From: Prostheceraeus crozeri
Lineage: Eukaryota > Platyhelminthes > Polycladida > Euryleptidae
Direction: 5' to 3'
Length of the DNA: 64,000 nucleotides
Assembly (NCBI GenBank): GCA_907163375.1
Contig: CAJQUW010001718.1
Coordinates: 186,001 to 250,000 of the forward strand
Of this stretch, positions 39,417 through 51,199 are shown piece after piece. The notes beneath the pieces are model-generated. The model saw only the letters and a program-made list of their open reading frames with translations, was not told the DNA's origin and ran no database searches. Position 1 is the first letter of the stretch. Each line of letters opens with the position of its first letter. The position numbers and the translations under genes were made by a program.

Positions 39417-41777
39417 ATCCCTATATTGTAGGTACATGTAATACTTCCATAGCATCGCGCAGCTTGTTCATTTCCATGCATTAAAAACAACCGATCGGAA
39501 GAATATTAACTTAGCAATGCTGCATCAATCAACTAATTTCAATTAGCAAATTAATGGGCAATCAATTAATTTCAACGGTTGCAATTAATTGCAGATTGCC
39601 AGAGCTACATGTAGGTAAGAATGCAATGTCTTGACGACTGGAATGATTGCGTAGTCGGACACTAGGTTGTATTTTGTCTCGATTTTCGCAAGTTTATCAC
39701 AAATCGAGAAATAATGAAAATTTCGAGCGGTTGCTTCATCTTCATCATATCTTTAGATGAAATGCATTATCTTTGGCAAATGGCTAAATAGAAATACCAC
39801 TGCACCGTTTTACGAAGTGGTCAGGCAGATGTTCTAGCAGTTCATGCGATGTACAGAAGAGAGCATTCATTTAGCTCTTATCTGAAGAGTACAGAAATCT
39901 CTGGGGCCGACTCGGTTCCATCTGCTTGATTCCTATTGTTCAGAATAATGATAAAGTCATTGTGCAGCATTTACATACTAAATAGCATAATTTAATGTAC
40001 GCAGTCTGGCATCCACATGCAAATTATCTACTACCAGCTGTCCAATCAAGAATGAAGAGAGATAGGCACATTAGCTTTACCTAAATACATCGATAATTTT
40101 CGATTTTTGAGACAATTCAAGTCCCAAAAAACTTTTCTATGCCTAGAAGTTGCGAGACACTCTTGCTAAGATTAAGAGGGTTGCTTTTTTTCAAATTCTC
40201 AAAAATATCAAATACTGAGATACGAGCTTTTGTAAAATTCCAGTCAATATAATATGGTTTTCAATGTAGTGTGTACCACGGATGTGGAGGCGATGTTTGG
40301 AGTCCTGTTATTTTGATCGGAGTGAAATTTTGTCGATCTTCCTCATAGACGATTTAGTGAATCACCACCACGTGAAGCCATGATTCCGTAGCGTAGTGTA
40401 TCGCATGCCCTGAAACAGATTACATACCATTATGTAGACTCTCCACTCAATAGTCAAAATGATAAATCATTATGCCAAGATAAACATTTTCAAAGTCATT
40501 ACTTGTTTGAAGAGACTTTGACAACTGCCTTATTGTCGAGAGACAGTTTACTTTCTTTTACATAGAAATCAAATTCAAAAATTACCACAACACAGGCCTT
40601 GGTATTGATTACTGATACCGCATGCCAATACTTCCATGATAATATTTCAAGTCAGTAGGCCTACTAATAATTTTGTCACACTTCACTCATCCAGTTACAA
40701 GCAGGTTGCGTTGTTAAACATTCACATTGTCGATATTTTGACATCAAGATCACTGTTTAAGCACATTGAAAGTGTTCAATGCCGACGGAAAGAAGCTATA
40801 TATGCCCGGTATTTCTAGGCCATCTTAAGAACCATGTCTCTTGCTGTGATGTTTGCGCTTGTGATGTGATTGTACATGTAGCTTTCACTGGTGAGCAAAT
40901 TCAAAACATTTAACACATACATGCAAATTTTAAAAGCAGGATGCACAGAATTATCATTAACCTATAATAGATGAGACACATGCCTAAGTTTTTTCTATAC
41001 CTACATAACTCTTTAGTTTGTATTACTTCCAAACGAGGACCATCAGTTAGCTTACAAAATAATGACACTATGAAATTGTGGTCCCAGAAATTCTCTATCT
41101 CCGGAGATAACTAGAATACGAACAGTGTTTTCTAATCACTTTCCTAGTTTTAGACACACTTGAACCTGGTGCGCTTGAATTTGTTCTGATTTGTACTCAA
41201 AGATTCTAATTCTAAATTGCTGAAGCTGACAGTTTCGTGTAATTACCTCATTTTTCTGAGAGTGTTCTGACTCGGTTATCGCATAGCATCACGGAATCCA
41301 TTAGTTATCTTGTTACACATGGAATTTGCACGTGTTGTAATGCCAAGTACTCCCTCTTGTCGCATTTTTTTTATCCTCTTAAAACCAAACCGCTTTGCCT
41401 TCGATTTTGTAACTTTGAACTTTATAGCGCATTTTCAAGCTTTTCATCAATAATCTTTGGATATTGCCCCCTGGAAGGTCTGATGTGCGACTTATTTCTA
41501 GAAATTGAACAAAGTAATATTAAATAAAAGGATTAAATTACTTTGTGAAACAAATAACCCGATTGGCATTAGGCTGATTAGTACTGGATTAAGCTGATTG
41601 AATTGCTTGCTCTAAAGAATTACTTGCGGGGAAAAAGATACTTCCGTGTTAGAGGTAGGATTTTGACATTCGTGTTCGTATCGTATCGTTTCGTGTTAGT
41701 GCAGCTGCAGCCGTGTCCGAGTTTCGGCTAAAAAACATTGTGTGTGTGTTGAGGGAAAAGTTTCGACAACAGCAGAC
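39417..41777. other. Unassigned DNA
   Basis: 39535-39600 holds several AATTAATT/CAATTAATTGCA words related to the MITE at 4.1 kb, perhaps a solo end. Otherwise nothing is supported. Confidence 0.4.
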
Positions 41778-41785
41778 CTTTTAAG

Positions 41786-42077
41786 CAGGGATGCGGAGTC
41801 GGAGTCATATCAATTTTGCTGGAGTCGGAGTCCTATCAAATGATAGGACCCGAAATATAACACAAACAAAGGAGTCGAGGAGTCAAGTCGTATGCATCCA
41901 ACTTAGAGCGAAATTTGATAAACTTTCATCGAAAATGATTGATAATTGATACAGCAATGATCACTAAAGATAGGTTCAAGTAAGCTAATGATCTATGATG
42001 TAGGTTACTCGCTTATTTTCAAAAAAACTAGGCTTTACACATTTCACCTATCAAAATGGTAGGACTCCACATCCCTG
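41786..42077. mobile_element. hAT MITE with perfect 8-bp duplication (292 bp)
   Basis: The termini are CAGGGATGCGGAGTC and GACTCCACATCCCTG. They are flanked by identical CTTTTAAG (41778-41785 and 42078-42085). The 8-bp duplication and the CAGGGATG start place it in the hAT superfamily. The left subterminal region repeats GGAGTCGGAGTC-type words. There is no ORF, so it is non-autonomous. Confidence 0.92.
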
Positions 42078-42085
42078 CTTTTAAG

Positions 42086-44734
42086 TGTGCGCTGCATACA
42101 TGTGCCCTTAGCATGTTCCGAAAATGCATTTTCCCATAATTGCAATTGATCAAAAACCGAAGCTTGATGTGATATAATAAATGTGTAGAGGCCTTTTAAA
42201 GTATGTAGACCTATCAGAATGATGATAACAATTATATTTTGTCTACAGAAGTAGAGTTAGCTGCATTAATCAATGAAATCTTACATTACGAAAATATTTC
42301 CAATTAACTATATTAAATTCATTGCAGGTGATCGACAAGAGCCGGCCTGAACTGGACCGAAGTACAGGTCAGTCCGGCTCGACGGCTTCCACATCTGCTT
42401 TGAAATATAAATGAGGAACATCAAATTCTGCGAGACTAAATACTAATGCGACATTTAGTATGAGCGCTTTGTCATTTGATCTCTATCATGCTATGGTTCA
42501 GACAAAACATCGCACTATAAAGTAACATCAAAGTGTCCGATGTTTTTTAATGAGTTATGTGATTCCACCGTGAACGTGAGCACAAATGCACCGATAAAAA
42601 GTACAAGCACCTCTGACTATCGAGTAGTCTGGACTACCACCTGCTGATGCGTGCAGATTGAAGTTTTGAAGTTTTTTCGAAATGTAAAATAATTGACTTA
42701 TGTTTGCATGCTTATCCTGAATACCAAATGATTTCAGTATTCAATAATGATGAAGAGTTGTGGCTTAAAATATATGAATATCATTATTTACTTCAATGCA
42801 TGTTTTTTTGCTTTGATCTAAATGCCAACAAAAGAATATTGGGCTTTGATCACATCTCATCAGTTTTCATAAAATGACATTCGCTGGTATTTAGACGGGC
42901 CTGATAGTTACAACTTATAGATGTGTTATTTCGAGCTTCATGAACTGGTCACGGCTTGTCGGTGAGCTTGTGTGATAACCGCAAGGAATAAATAAATATA
43001 TTAACCCGGCAGGTCCACCTCTATCCTGTTGGCAGCAAAAATCTATTGCGAAGATATAAACGCGCAAATCCCAATGGGTTTCGTACATTTTACCTAACAA
43101 TTTTGCTTATGCCTATCACTTGATGGCACTATTACATCCGCCCGATTTTGGGCCTCAAAAATCCGGGGATCCCCTCTGATTTTGATGTTTCTATCATTCC
43201 ATCATTCCCGAAGTTACTGTAGAACACAGTTGGTGCATGCTTGTAGAACACCAATAGTCTGCTAGAATTTCAATTATGTATTGAATAAAAACAATGGAGC
43301 AATTGTACATCCAAGTAAGTAAATTCATCAAAGATATAGTTAGGCATGATAATCTATCCATATTAACCTCGTGATCCACAACTGGCAGTATAAAACTGGC
43401 AATGTTGCTTATAAAATGTTATAAGTAGTGTATAAAGGTCATTCTCTTTTTCCTCTTTCTGTATCGATTGATAAAGACTAAGCCGAAATACTGGGAATAA
43501 GCAACTACACCGTCGTGGAAAATTGTTTTAACAATCTTAATTTCTCTTCTCTCGTTCAAATAATAATTGCATAGATGTATTTGCTGATAAATGATTGTAA
43601 CTTCATGTACACTGTACTATTGTACTATGCTAATTACCTATGAGGAATCGGAGTTGATTGAGTTTCTTGCTTTTGTTAGAAACTGACAAATATTCTCCAT
43701 TTTCAGAAATGCATTGAATGAAAGTCAAAATCTTGATGCTGCCATGGCCCAAATTTGATCAAATTTGAGACTCATCAGAAATACGTAGAAGCGAAAATTC
43801 ACAGGAAATTAGTGTCGTAGCTGGCATAGGCTCCAGCAAATAAAGGGATAAATAGGGAAAATTTTACATCATTTTGAAATTTTTTTCATAATTTCAAAGA
43901 ATTGCTCCAAAAACGTAAAAAGCTATCTTAATAGCTAGCCGTAATAAATGCTCTACATTATTTCACACAATTAATCACGTAAGCATTTTCATGTGAATCC
44001 CTGTGTAAGATATTGCTTTAAAAAAGAACATACAAGAAGTTTCTGCCAATTGGATCTCCCTTAATGCCATCTAGTAGCCCCTGCTAGGTATTTGTTGGTA
44101 TAAAGTCTCTCCCGCCCATATAGCTGTGAGGCATGATGCATCACATTTTCCATATACGATATGTGCTTCAGAACTGCAAGGCAATATTCATACCAGTTGG
44201 AAAAAAGCCTTTATGGTCCCAAAACCTGCTAGCAAAGGACGATAACTTTTTAAATGAAAATGTCAAAAATATTTGTTTGTCCATTACAATGCCGTTACCC
44301 AACAAGCTGTGCATTACTGTAAACAGTGAATATCCGTTAATATAAGCTATCAAAATGAATTTCACTGTTTTTGCTGTCTGAACTGAAAATATCTGTAAAA
44401 CTGACATTGCTCCTCTGTTATCAACGGATTTTTACGGTGACGTTTTACATGAAGCATCAAATTGTGATGACGTCAACAGTTTTTAGCAGACATTTACGAA
44501 TATTTTTTTTTAAGTTTATCATTAATATTTTAACTGCTTTTTAACGGTGATTCTACAGTGAAATAAACTTGTACATAGCAATGGCGTCAGCAAGAGGTGG
44601 TTGGGATTCATCATTTTAATCATGCAGGTTTACTGTGAGTTACCGCCACTCCACCAAGGCAAAAATGTATATACATGCACATACTGACAGCTTATATACC
44701 AGGGCGATTAATTTAGAAGTCAGTCATTTCATTT
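42086..44734. other. Unassigned DNA
   Basis: Only short frames are present. Both strands of 44133-44407 are open for 70-79 codons without any domain. Confidence 0.4.
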
Positions 44735-45204
44735 CTTCTGCTCATTTTAGGTTCTAGCAATTTGATTTGGCTTACAACGCAATATCAACAGAATCATCGT
44801 ATCTATCAGTCATTGTACTTGGAAGCCATCAATAGAACCATTGTGATCTGGAGGTCTGTGAATCATTTGGTCAGAAAGAGCACTGACTTTGTTACAGGCA
44901 TTAACGTTATTGCGGTGTTCATCACACAGTTGCCTAATGGACGGCTACTTTTGCCGATGTAGAATACATGTACAGAATAATTTACAACTAAATTTATACA
45001 CAACAAAACAATTATTGCAACAATATTTCTAATGAGAAGGTCACAAAGGTCACAATTCTCTTGTTTTCTGACTTTCTTTATGCTAGTCAAGACAAGGTAC
45101 TTATTTGTCTTGTTAATGAGATTAGCGTTTATCTTGTACTTGCCAAAAAGCTTGTGAATCTGTTTAGTAGTTCTGCCATCAACGAAATCTAATTTCAGGG
45201 CGGC
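44735..45204 (-). mobile_element. Penelope-like element fragment, left arm (PLE-3)
   Basis: On the minus strand a 117-codon frame starts at 45216. It holds a cysteine knuckle (ENCDLCDLL) and FYIGKSSRPLGN, the YIG part of a GIY-YIG endonuclease, the C-terminal domain of Penelope-like elements. The frame then shifts, and the family continues in another frame with HRNNVNACNKVSALSD. The outer end (CCAAATCAAATTGCTAGAAC) is repeated in inverted orientation at the end of the right arm. The copy is old and damaged. Confidence 0.7.
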
Positions 45205-45396
45205 AAAAGCAGCCACCCATTTTTATTTTTCGTATGCTGAACACCGTAATGGCATTAATGCCTGCGACAAAGTCTGACCATTTGATTCTATTGATAGCCT
45301 CCATGTACAAATTATTGATAAATATAGTAATCCTGTCGATGCTGCATTGTACGAAGCTCGCCAAATCAAATTGCTTGAACATAAGATGAACAGTTA
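45205..45396 (+). mobile_element. Penelope-like element fragment, right arm (PLE-3)
   Basis: The plus strand encodes YAEHRNGINACDKV and then VQIIDKYSNPVDAALYEARQ, the tail of the same GIY-YIG family as the left arm but in the opposite direction. It contains a stop after DKV. The two arms abut near 45204, so their 5' ends face each other, the head-to-head layout also seen at 48.8-51.2 kb. Confidence 0.65.
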
Positions 45397-45890
45397 GTGC
45401 ATGTTTCTGGATTGGGAGACTGAAGTCTTGGATTGTGAATTAGTTCCATAATGTCAGCTTCATATACAACAGCTTCCTGATTTTATAATAATTAATCTAT
45501 CAACATAGTGTTGGCAATAGTCAACAGCAACAGTTTTTATACTTACAAATGCTTTTCATGGGTCGTCAAGTTAAATTAAAACTTTTGAAATTGCCATCAT
45601 TATCATGTCCAGAAAACATGTCAGATAACTTTTGTTCTTTTTTTCAAAATAGCTCACCACAACACCCAATGAAAATGAAACTATAATAATGGCACTTCTC
45701 CGTTTTAATTAGTTGTTTATATCAACATCATGCAGACTCGAATGTTGAAAATTGTAATTAGATGACTCTTCTCTTGCACTCAACGACACTTGTTGAACTC
45801 CTTGTTAGACTCATGACAACGCATGCAGTTGAATATGAAGACTTCGATATTAAAGATCTATCGAGAGAGGTAGCTGCACCTGAGTTGTCA
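45397..45890. other. Unassigned DNA
   Basis: I see nothing that can be supported. Confidence 0.45.
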
Positions 45891-46135
45891 ATCCGGGGCA
45901 GTGGCCTTGTGGTAGAGTGCTTGCTCTGCGTCCGGGAGAGCTGGGTTCAAACCTTGGTCGGGTCAAACCTGGGACTTTCAAAATAGGTACGCTCTACATT
46001 CCTGCTTAACACTCAGCACCAGAATGAGAGCACGGGATAGATACGAGGAAAACTCGGCCACTTGGAAGAATGACGTCTCGTTTAATGTGTTCCTGAGCAT
46101 TAACATGGTTAATTCATTTTGCTTCATTTTATTCC
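45891..46135 (+). repeat. tRNA-derived SINE (family 1)
   Basis: The head GGGGCAGTGGCCTTGTGGTA contains an A-box-like TGGCCTTGTGG, followed 40-odd bases later by the B box GGGTTCAAACC (45943-45953). The body runs through GGTACGCTCTACATTCCTGC and CAGCACCAGAATGAGAGCAC. This is the better-preserved copy of the family that is split at 752-1660. The 3' limit is approximate. A 74-codon frame overlapping the head is a by-product. Confidence 0.75.
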
Positions 46136-48834
46136 CGCCAAATATTCACGTAAAATGAGGAATAAACAATGACGCCATAAAGTTTGAAAATTCGAAATAT
46201 GAATAGCTTGTCAAAGAGCATACAATTAGTTTAGCAAGCATTTTCAAAAGTGCTCTTAGAAATGCTAGCGACAATAAAGATCTTTTGTTTGACCAGAGCA
46301 TCGACTGCTTTCGAAACAGACGCACAGTACATACTCGTATATAATGTGCTCTAGTTATAAAGAACTAAATATCACTAGGTACATAGCATCATGTGCCAAT
46401 TCAATCAGAACATAAAAACTAAGGTTTAAAAGCTTGTCTTTTGATATTGCTGTAAAGCAAAAGACATGATGTTTCTTTGCTATTATATGTATCTTTTTGT
46501 TTTTGTAATTCAGCGATTTACAATGTTTTTGATTCAATATAGCAGCTTACTAAATAAATCATCTGAAAACCTGCCTTGATGCCTGGAACAGATCACCTGT
46601 AATGTCGACAGCATGTTGTTCGTAATCATTCGCATTCCAAAAAAGGGATGCGAATCATGGTTGAAGACAAGGTTTTTCGACCATATCTTTAACACATATC
46701 AAAACTCATTCTTCAAACTACGAATATTTGAAACAATGAATAAAACACAATCACAACCATGTTTAGGACCTTGTTTTACATTTTAAAAGAAATTTCATAA
46801 CTATTCATTCTGTCACTTTGCAGCCATTCAATTAACATTAAAAAATGCAACATGCGGTCTTTGTGTCTTACATCTATGCATTATTGATGCATCCATCCTA
46901 AATCCTACTTAATTATTTCCAAAAATAAATGAAATTCCATCCATCCAAATAGTAGTAGGTTTATCTCGAGAAACTTGAAGTACTAACAAGCTGAGTACTT
47001 CGAACAACCCGCATATCTCTTCATTTCTATGCAAGATTTTAAATTTATCCTGTGTATCTGCAGGTCTTTGTTGAAAATTGAAGATTGACATTCTGATGTC
47101 TCAAAAATTTTGCTATTAATCTTTATTAAATTAGGGATCGAAAATGGTTTCTCGTAAATAGGAACAGTGAAAAAGGAACGTGTTTTTTCGCTTCCCCCAA
47201 AAGTCGCTATTTACAATTTTCCTACAAGATGAATTGCTCATTATATTTGTTCTCAGATAAGCTGGAACGATTTAGAGTCATTGTCAAAAGCAATTAGCGA
47301 TTTTCCAGTTGTCTTATAACACACAAATGTTGAAGTATGCTCAGAAAGAAGCTTTTGCTTGAATCATGCTTGAAAAGGAAAAAATTCATTTAAAATTGGC
47401 ACTTTGATTTTTTTAAATTATATTGACAATTTCTAATTTTATTTTCTTGACCTACAGTATGTCAATACTCGACTTAACAGTGCAAGATGGTCATCAGTTA
47501 ATCTAAATTAATCTTGAAAATCAAAGAAATCTTCTAGCAACCACGATGACCGAAGTAGACCCATTCATTCCGAGCCCATGTTCATTTCTGGGCTTTGATT
47601 CTGTCTTTGATTAATATAGAAAGAAATTTTGAGTTGTTCCAAAATTTAATTCATATTTGTGAAGTTAATGTCAGAAGGACCAAGGAAATACAATCTCATA
47701 CATTAAGTGGACAAGTAACTTGACGATAGTACTACAGCATTAGCAATCATCTCTTCCATTAGACAAGTGTATTTTGTGCGCTTGCGATTCCATTTTTATT
47801 TGATTGACAAATTCCTACACTTGAGATTCCGATTCGCATTCGTTATCATTCCAAGATATGTTGAAGTCTCTTTGAAAACTCAATGTTTAGACGTGTCTCC
47901 GGTTACACCAACGGTTGTTGAATCATCAGAAATTCTCGAATACAGAAAAAGTTCGTCAAGTGTAAAAAGTAAGACTTTTCTCAATTTCACCAGCTTTTGA
48001 GATAATATTTCATTTCAAGTTCCGATTCGTCAATTATTGTGGTTGCTGAGTCAGCAGTGATGGACTGAAATTGAATTTCCATCACTTGCTGCACCACCAT
48101 TCTCATTAACATGCGTCCTCGCTCAAAATGTTGCGAAATAGTTAAAATCGACATTTCAGCCTCTGGTCGAACTATTCGGCCAATCAATGCACTCATGTAT
48201 CAACTTTTGTCACTAATTTGAAAAGGTACGTGTCCCCGTTCTTCTTTGATGTTCAATCCATCATAGCCATCTGTGCTATCCCAAACTTTGCTCTTTTTGA
48301 TGGATACGTTCAATGGTGATGTTGCTAGATGCTCATGCACGCCTCTCTGCCTTTGAAGTTCGTCCGCTGGAGGGTGGAGCTGTATAAATGTGTGTGACGC
48401 CCACCCGTTGGAGAGCCATGCGTGACCGCAAGACAATCGTGTGATATCGGAAGCGAAATCACATGTTCAAACTGTCAGAGTGGAGAGAATGATGGGCTTG
48501 TGTCAATGAAAAGGAGATCGTTTTTGTTTGAAGAAAACTCTGTGAATTGCGGAAATGTAGTGAAGTTAGCATCTTTGATTTATTTGTCAATCGGTTTGAG
48601 AGAGTATGTTCAGAGATATTTGCATATGTATGCTCGCTGAAGAGATAAAAAGTTTCCCTGAATCCGGACAATGAAATTCGTGCAGATCACGATTTAGATA
48701 TAAAAAATGATGAACTTAAGGTATGCATCAACATTGGTGATTCCTGCATCCATCTACCGGTGCAGTGAATCTATCATTTCAACGGCGCAAGATTAATTTA
48801 TGAAGCAAAATATAAATATTCCTTCTTTTTCAAA
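46136..48834. other. Unassigned DNA
   Basis: The frames at 47767-48671 are 69-78 codons with no recognised domain. Confidence 0.4.
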
Positions 48835-48978
48835 TAATTTATGAAGGAAGTTGACGGCTGCACACGGGAGGTAATTTACTATAGCCATTTTGATTGTTCA
48901 AAAATATTCGAACACTCCCTTTGTTATGCCGAAATGTAAATATATTGAAGTAAAATAGAAAATGGAAAATGAGCAGGC

Positions 48979-49018
48979 ACCCAACGTTTCGGTCGTCTTG
49001 ACCTTTGTCAAGGGTTGC
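48979..49018 (-). ncRNA. Hammerhead-like motif, left arm
   Basis: This is the inverted copy of the motif at 51053-51089, identical by eye, in minus sense. See that entry for core and stems. Confidence 0.4.
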
Positions 49019-49103
49019 ACCATATGCGAAAATACAAACTATTTTTCACGCTTTTAAATATCTGAACAGAATACGGTATTAAGTTGAATGACCGCTCACT
49101 GGC

Positions 49104-49451
49104 TCAATGTTGTTCGTGTTTACGGTTTAGAGTTGGTTTCATAAAATCAATGAAATTAGCTTCAGAAATTCTAGTTCTAACAGGGTTATTTTGATGGTCT
49201 ATTATCTCCACATAGAAATCTTTAATCGTCATAGCAACGTTATTGTGCTTAGATCGAATATGTTGAGATAATGCACTTTTCATATCTCCATAACGTATAC
49301 TGCGTTCATGTTCCGCATAGCGCGCAGAGAAAGTTCTATTAGTAGAACCAACATAGCTATCATTACAGATTTTGCATTTGAAGCTATAGACGACATATCT
49401 ACTCTTACAGGAGTATTTATCAGACAGAACATCGCAAATACTGCAATTCAA
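49104..49451 (-). CDS. PLE GIY-YIG endonuclease domain, left arm
   Basis: This is the C-terminal nuclease domain of a Penelope-like element, thought to nick the target DNA for integration. The 115 codons include a cysteine cluster (CSICDVLSDKYSC, then CKICND), YVVYSFKC, and NDSYVGSTNRTFSARYAEHE, which provides the GIY-YIG signature and the conserved Arg/His region. The frame ends at KHEQH. It matches the last 113 residues of the right-arm ORF exactly, but here it is separated from the reverse transcriptase part by a frame shift near 49448. Confidence 0.82.
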   Translation of the reverse strand: MNCSICDVLSDKYSCKSRYVVYSFKCKICNDSYVGSTNRTFSARYAEHERSIRYGDMKSALSQHIRSKHNNVAMTIKDFYVEIIDHQNNPVRTRISEANFIDFMKPTLNRKHEQH

Positions 49452-50125
49452 TCACTATTGTTACGGAAAGTGTCGGTATTCATAAAATTGCCAATAGATT
49501 TTCCCGGTTTACAAATAATTCTGACAGGGACATCATATTTTCTAGCAATACTGCGTAATTTCCTGGTACATGAGTCACTAATAAAGTCGATATTTAGACT
49601 AGCCAACATGTCATTGCGCTGGTCTTTTCTATTGCGAGAGTCATACGAAGCGTACTTCTCAACAGAAGTATAACCATTATTTTGAAGTCTGTTGATTAAA
49701 GTTTTTGAGCATTCGTGATACATATCGTTATCAGAACATCTGTCTTTAATATTTTTGAAACTACTACGAATAAAATTGGATTTTACATGAGAAGGAACCC
49801 AACTACCATGGCTGAGAGTAATGTTAGAATGTTGCTCTTTGCAATACCATCTATACTGGACTTTTCTATTACAAACAGCAATAGATAAGTCTAAAAAATT
49901 CAGAATACCGTTATCAGGTATTTCTACAGTAAATTGAATCGCACTGTTGACTGAGTTAAACACATCCAGAATAACTTCAAAGTTAGTAGTGGCTTTATTA
50001 AACGGCCCAATAATTATATCATCAATGTACCGATAAAATACCAGCGGAGATATTTTGTGCTTATTCTTAAGAATATCCAGGGCAGTTTTTTCAATAAAAT
50101 TCATATATAATATGGCAAAGGTCAA
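49448..50125 (-). CDS. PLE reverse transcriptase, C-terminal part, left arm and spacer
   Basis: Reverse transcriptase of the Penelope class copies the element RNA into DNA. The 225-codon frame contains the palm motif YRYIDDI (the catalytic YxDD), then FLDLSIAVCN and YRWYCKEQ, the usual downstream RT motifs, and a long linker (KTLINRLQNNGY, CTRKLRSIARKY). The N-terminal half of RT, with the first catalytic Asp, is missing, so the copy is 5'-truncated and cannot be active alone. The start at 50125 is only the first Met in the frame. The downstream GIY-YIG domain follows in another frame. Confidence 0.82.
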   Translation of the reverse strand: MTFAILYMNFIEKTALDILKNKHKISPLVFYRYIDDIIIGPFNKATTNFEVILDVFNSVNSAIQFTVEIPDNGILNFLDLSIAVCNRKVQYRWYCKEQHSNITLSHGSWVPSHVKSNFIRSSFKNIKDRCSDNDMYHECSKTLINRLQNNGYTSVEKYASYDSRNRKDQRNDMLASLNIDFISDSCTRKLRSIARKYDVPVRIICKPGKSIGNFMNTDTFRNNSD

Positions 50126-50964
50126 CGATTCAATTTACTGTAGAAATACCTGATAACGGTATTCTGAATTTTTTAGACTTATCTATTGCTGTTTGTAATA
50201 GAAAAGTCCAGTATAGATGGTATTGCAAAGAGCAACATTCTAACATTACTCTCAGCCATGGTAGTTGGGTTCCTTCTCATGTAAAATCCAATTTTATTCG
50301 TAGTAGTTTCAAAAATATTAAAGACAGATGTTCTGATAACGATATGTATCACGAATGCTCAAAAACTTTAATCAACAGACTTCAAAATAATGGTTATACT
50401 TCTGTTGAGAAGTACGCTTCGTATGACTCTCGCAATAGAAAAGACCAGCGCAATGACATGTTGGCTAGTCTAAATATCGACTTTATTAGTGACTCATGTA
50501 CCAGGAAATTACGCAGTATTGCTAGAAAATATGATGTCCCTGTCAGAATTATTTGTAAACCGGGAAAATCTATTGGCAATTTTATGAATACCGACACTTT
50601 CCGTAACAATAGTGATTGTAATTGCAGTATTTGCGATGTTCTGTCTGATAAATACTCCTGTAAGAGTAGATATGTCGTCTATAGCTTCAAATGCAAAATC
50701 TGTAATGATAGCTATGTTGGTTCTACTAATAGAACTTTCTCTGCGCGCTATGCGGAACATGAACGCAGTATACGTTATGGAGATATGAAAAGTGCATTAT
50801 CTCAACATATTCGATCTAAGCACAATAACGTTGCTATGACGATTAAAGATTTCTATGTGGAGATAATAGACCATCAAAATAACCCTGTTAGAACTAGAAT
50901 TTCTGAAGCTAATTTCATTGATTTTATGAAACCAACTCTAAACCGTAAACACGAACAACATTGA
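50126..50964 (+). CDS. PLE RT tail plus GIY-YIG endonuclease, right arm
   Basis: One open frame runs from the inner arm boundary to the stop at 50964. It joins the RT tail (FTVEIPDNGILNFLDLSIAV and YRWYCKEQ), the linker and the GIY-YIG domain (CNCSICDVLSDKYSC ... YVGSTNRTFSARYAEHE). The first Met is at 50344, but the frame is open upstream to the truncation point, so the true start is lost. The YxDD motif is absent from this arm. The residues shared with the left arm look identical, showing that the two arms are nearly the same age. Confidence 0.85.
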
Positions 50965-51052
50965 GCCAGTGAGCGGTCATTCAACTTAATACCGTATTCT
51001 GTTCAGATATTTAAAAGCGTGAAAAATAGTTTGTATTTTCGCATATGGTGCA

Positions 51053-51089
51053 ACCCTTGACAAAGGTCAAGACGACCGAAACGTTGGGT
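51053..51089 (+). ncRNA. Hammerhead-ribozyme-like motif in PLE terminal region
   Basis: Penelope-like elements are known to carry hammerhead ribozyme motifs in their terminal repeats. Here a core-like TTGACAA (51057-51063; consensus CTGANGA) is followed by stem II GGTC/GACC (51065-51068 and 51074-51077) with loop AAGAC, then GAAA (51078-51081). ACCC (51053-51056) can pair with GGGT (51086-51089) to close the motif. Two core positions differ from consensus, so self-cleavage is doubtful. An identical inverted copy is at 48979-49018. Confidence 0.5.
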
Positions 51090-51199
51090 GCCTGCTCATT
51101 TTCCATTTTCTATTTTACTTCAATATATTTACATTTCGGCATAACAAAGGGAGTGTTCGAATATTTTTGAACAATCAAAATGGCTATAATTTATGAAGG

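Larger units (their letters stand above)
48848..51186. mobile_element. Palindromic Penelope-like retroelement (PLE-1) with 13-bp duplication
   Basis: Two near-identical arms, 48881-49941 (minus sense) and 50126-51187 (plus sense), face head to head around a 184-bp spacer. An extra 33 bp (48848-48880) sits on the left end only. TAATTTATGAAGG lies at both borders (48835-48847 and 51187-51199), so the whole palindrome appears to have entered as one event. Each arm encodes the C-terminal part of a PLE polyprotein and ends with a hammerhead-like motif. Only the left arm plus spacer reaches the reverse transcriptase YRYIDDI motif. Penelope elements are known for inverted partial copies and short one-sided extensions, and this fits. 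The near-zero divergence indicates a young insertion. Confidence 0.92.

Noticed and set aside
45891-45965. Functional tRNA gene
   Set aside because: A and B box-like sequences are present, but there is no convincing cloverleaf or acceptor stem, and a SINE body follows.
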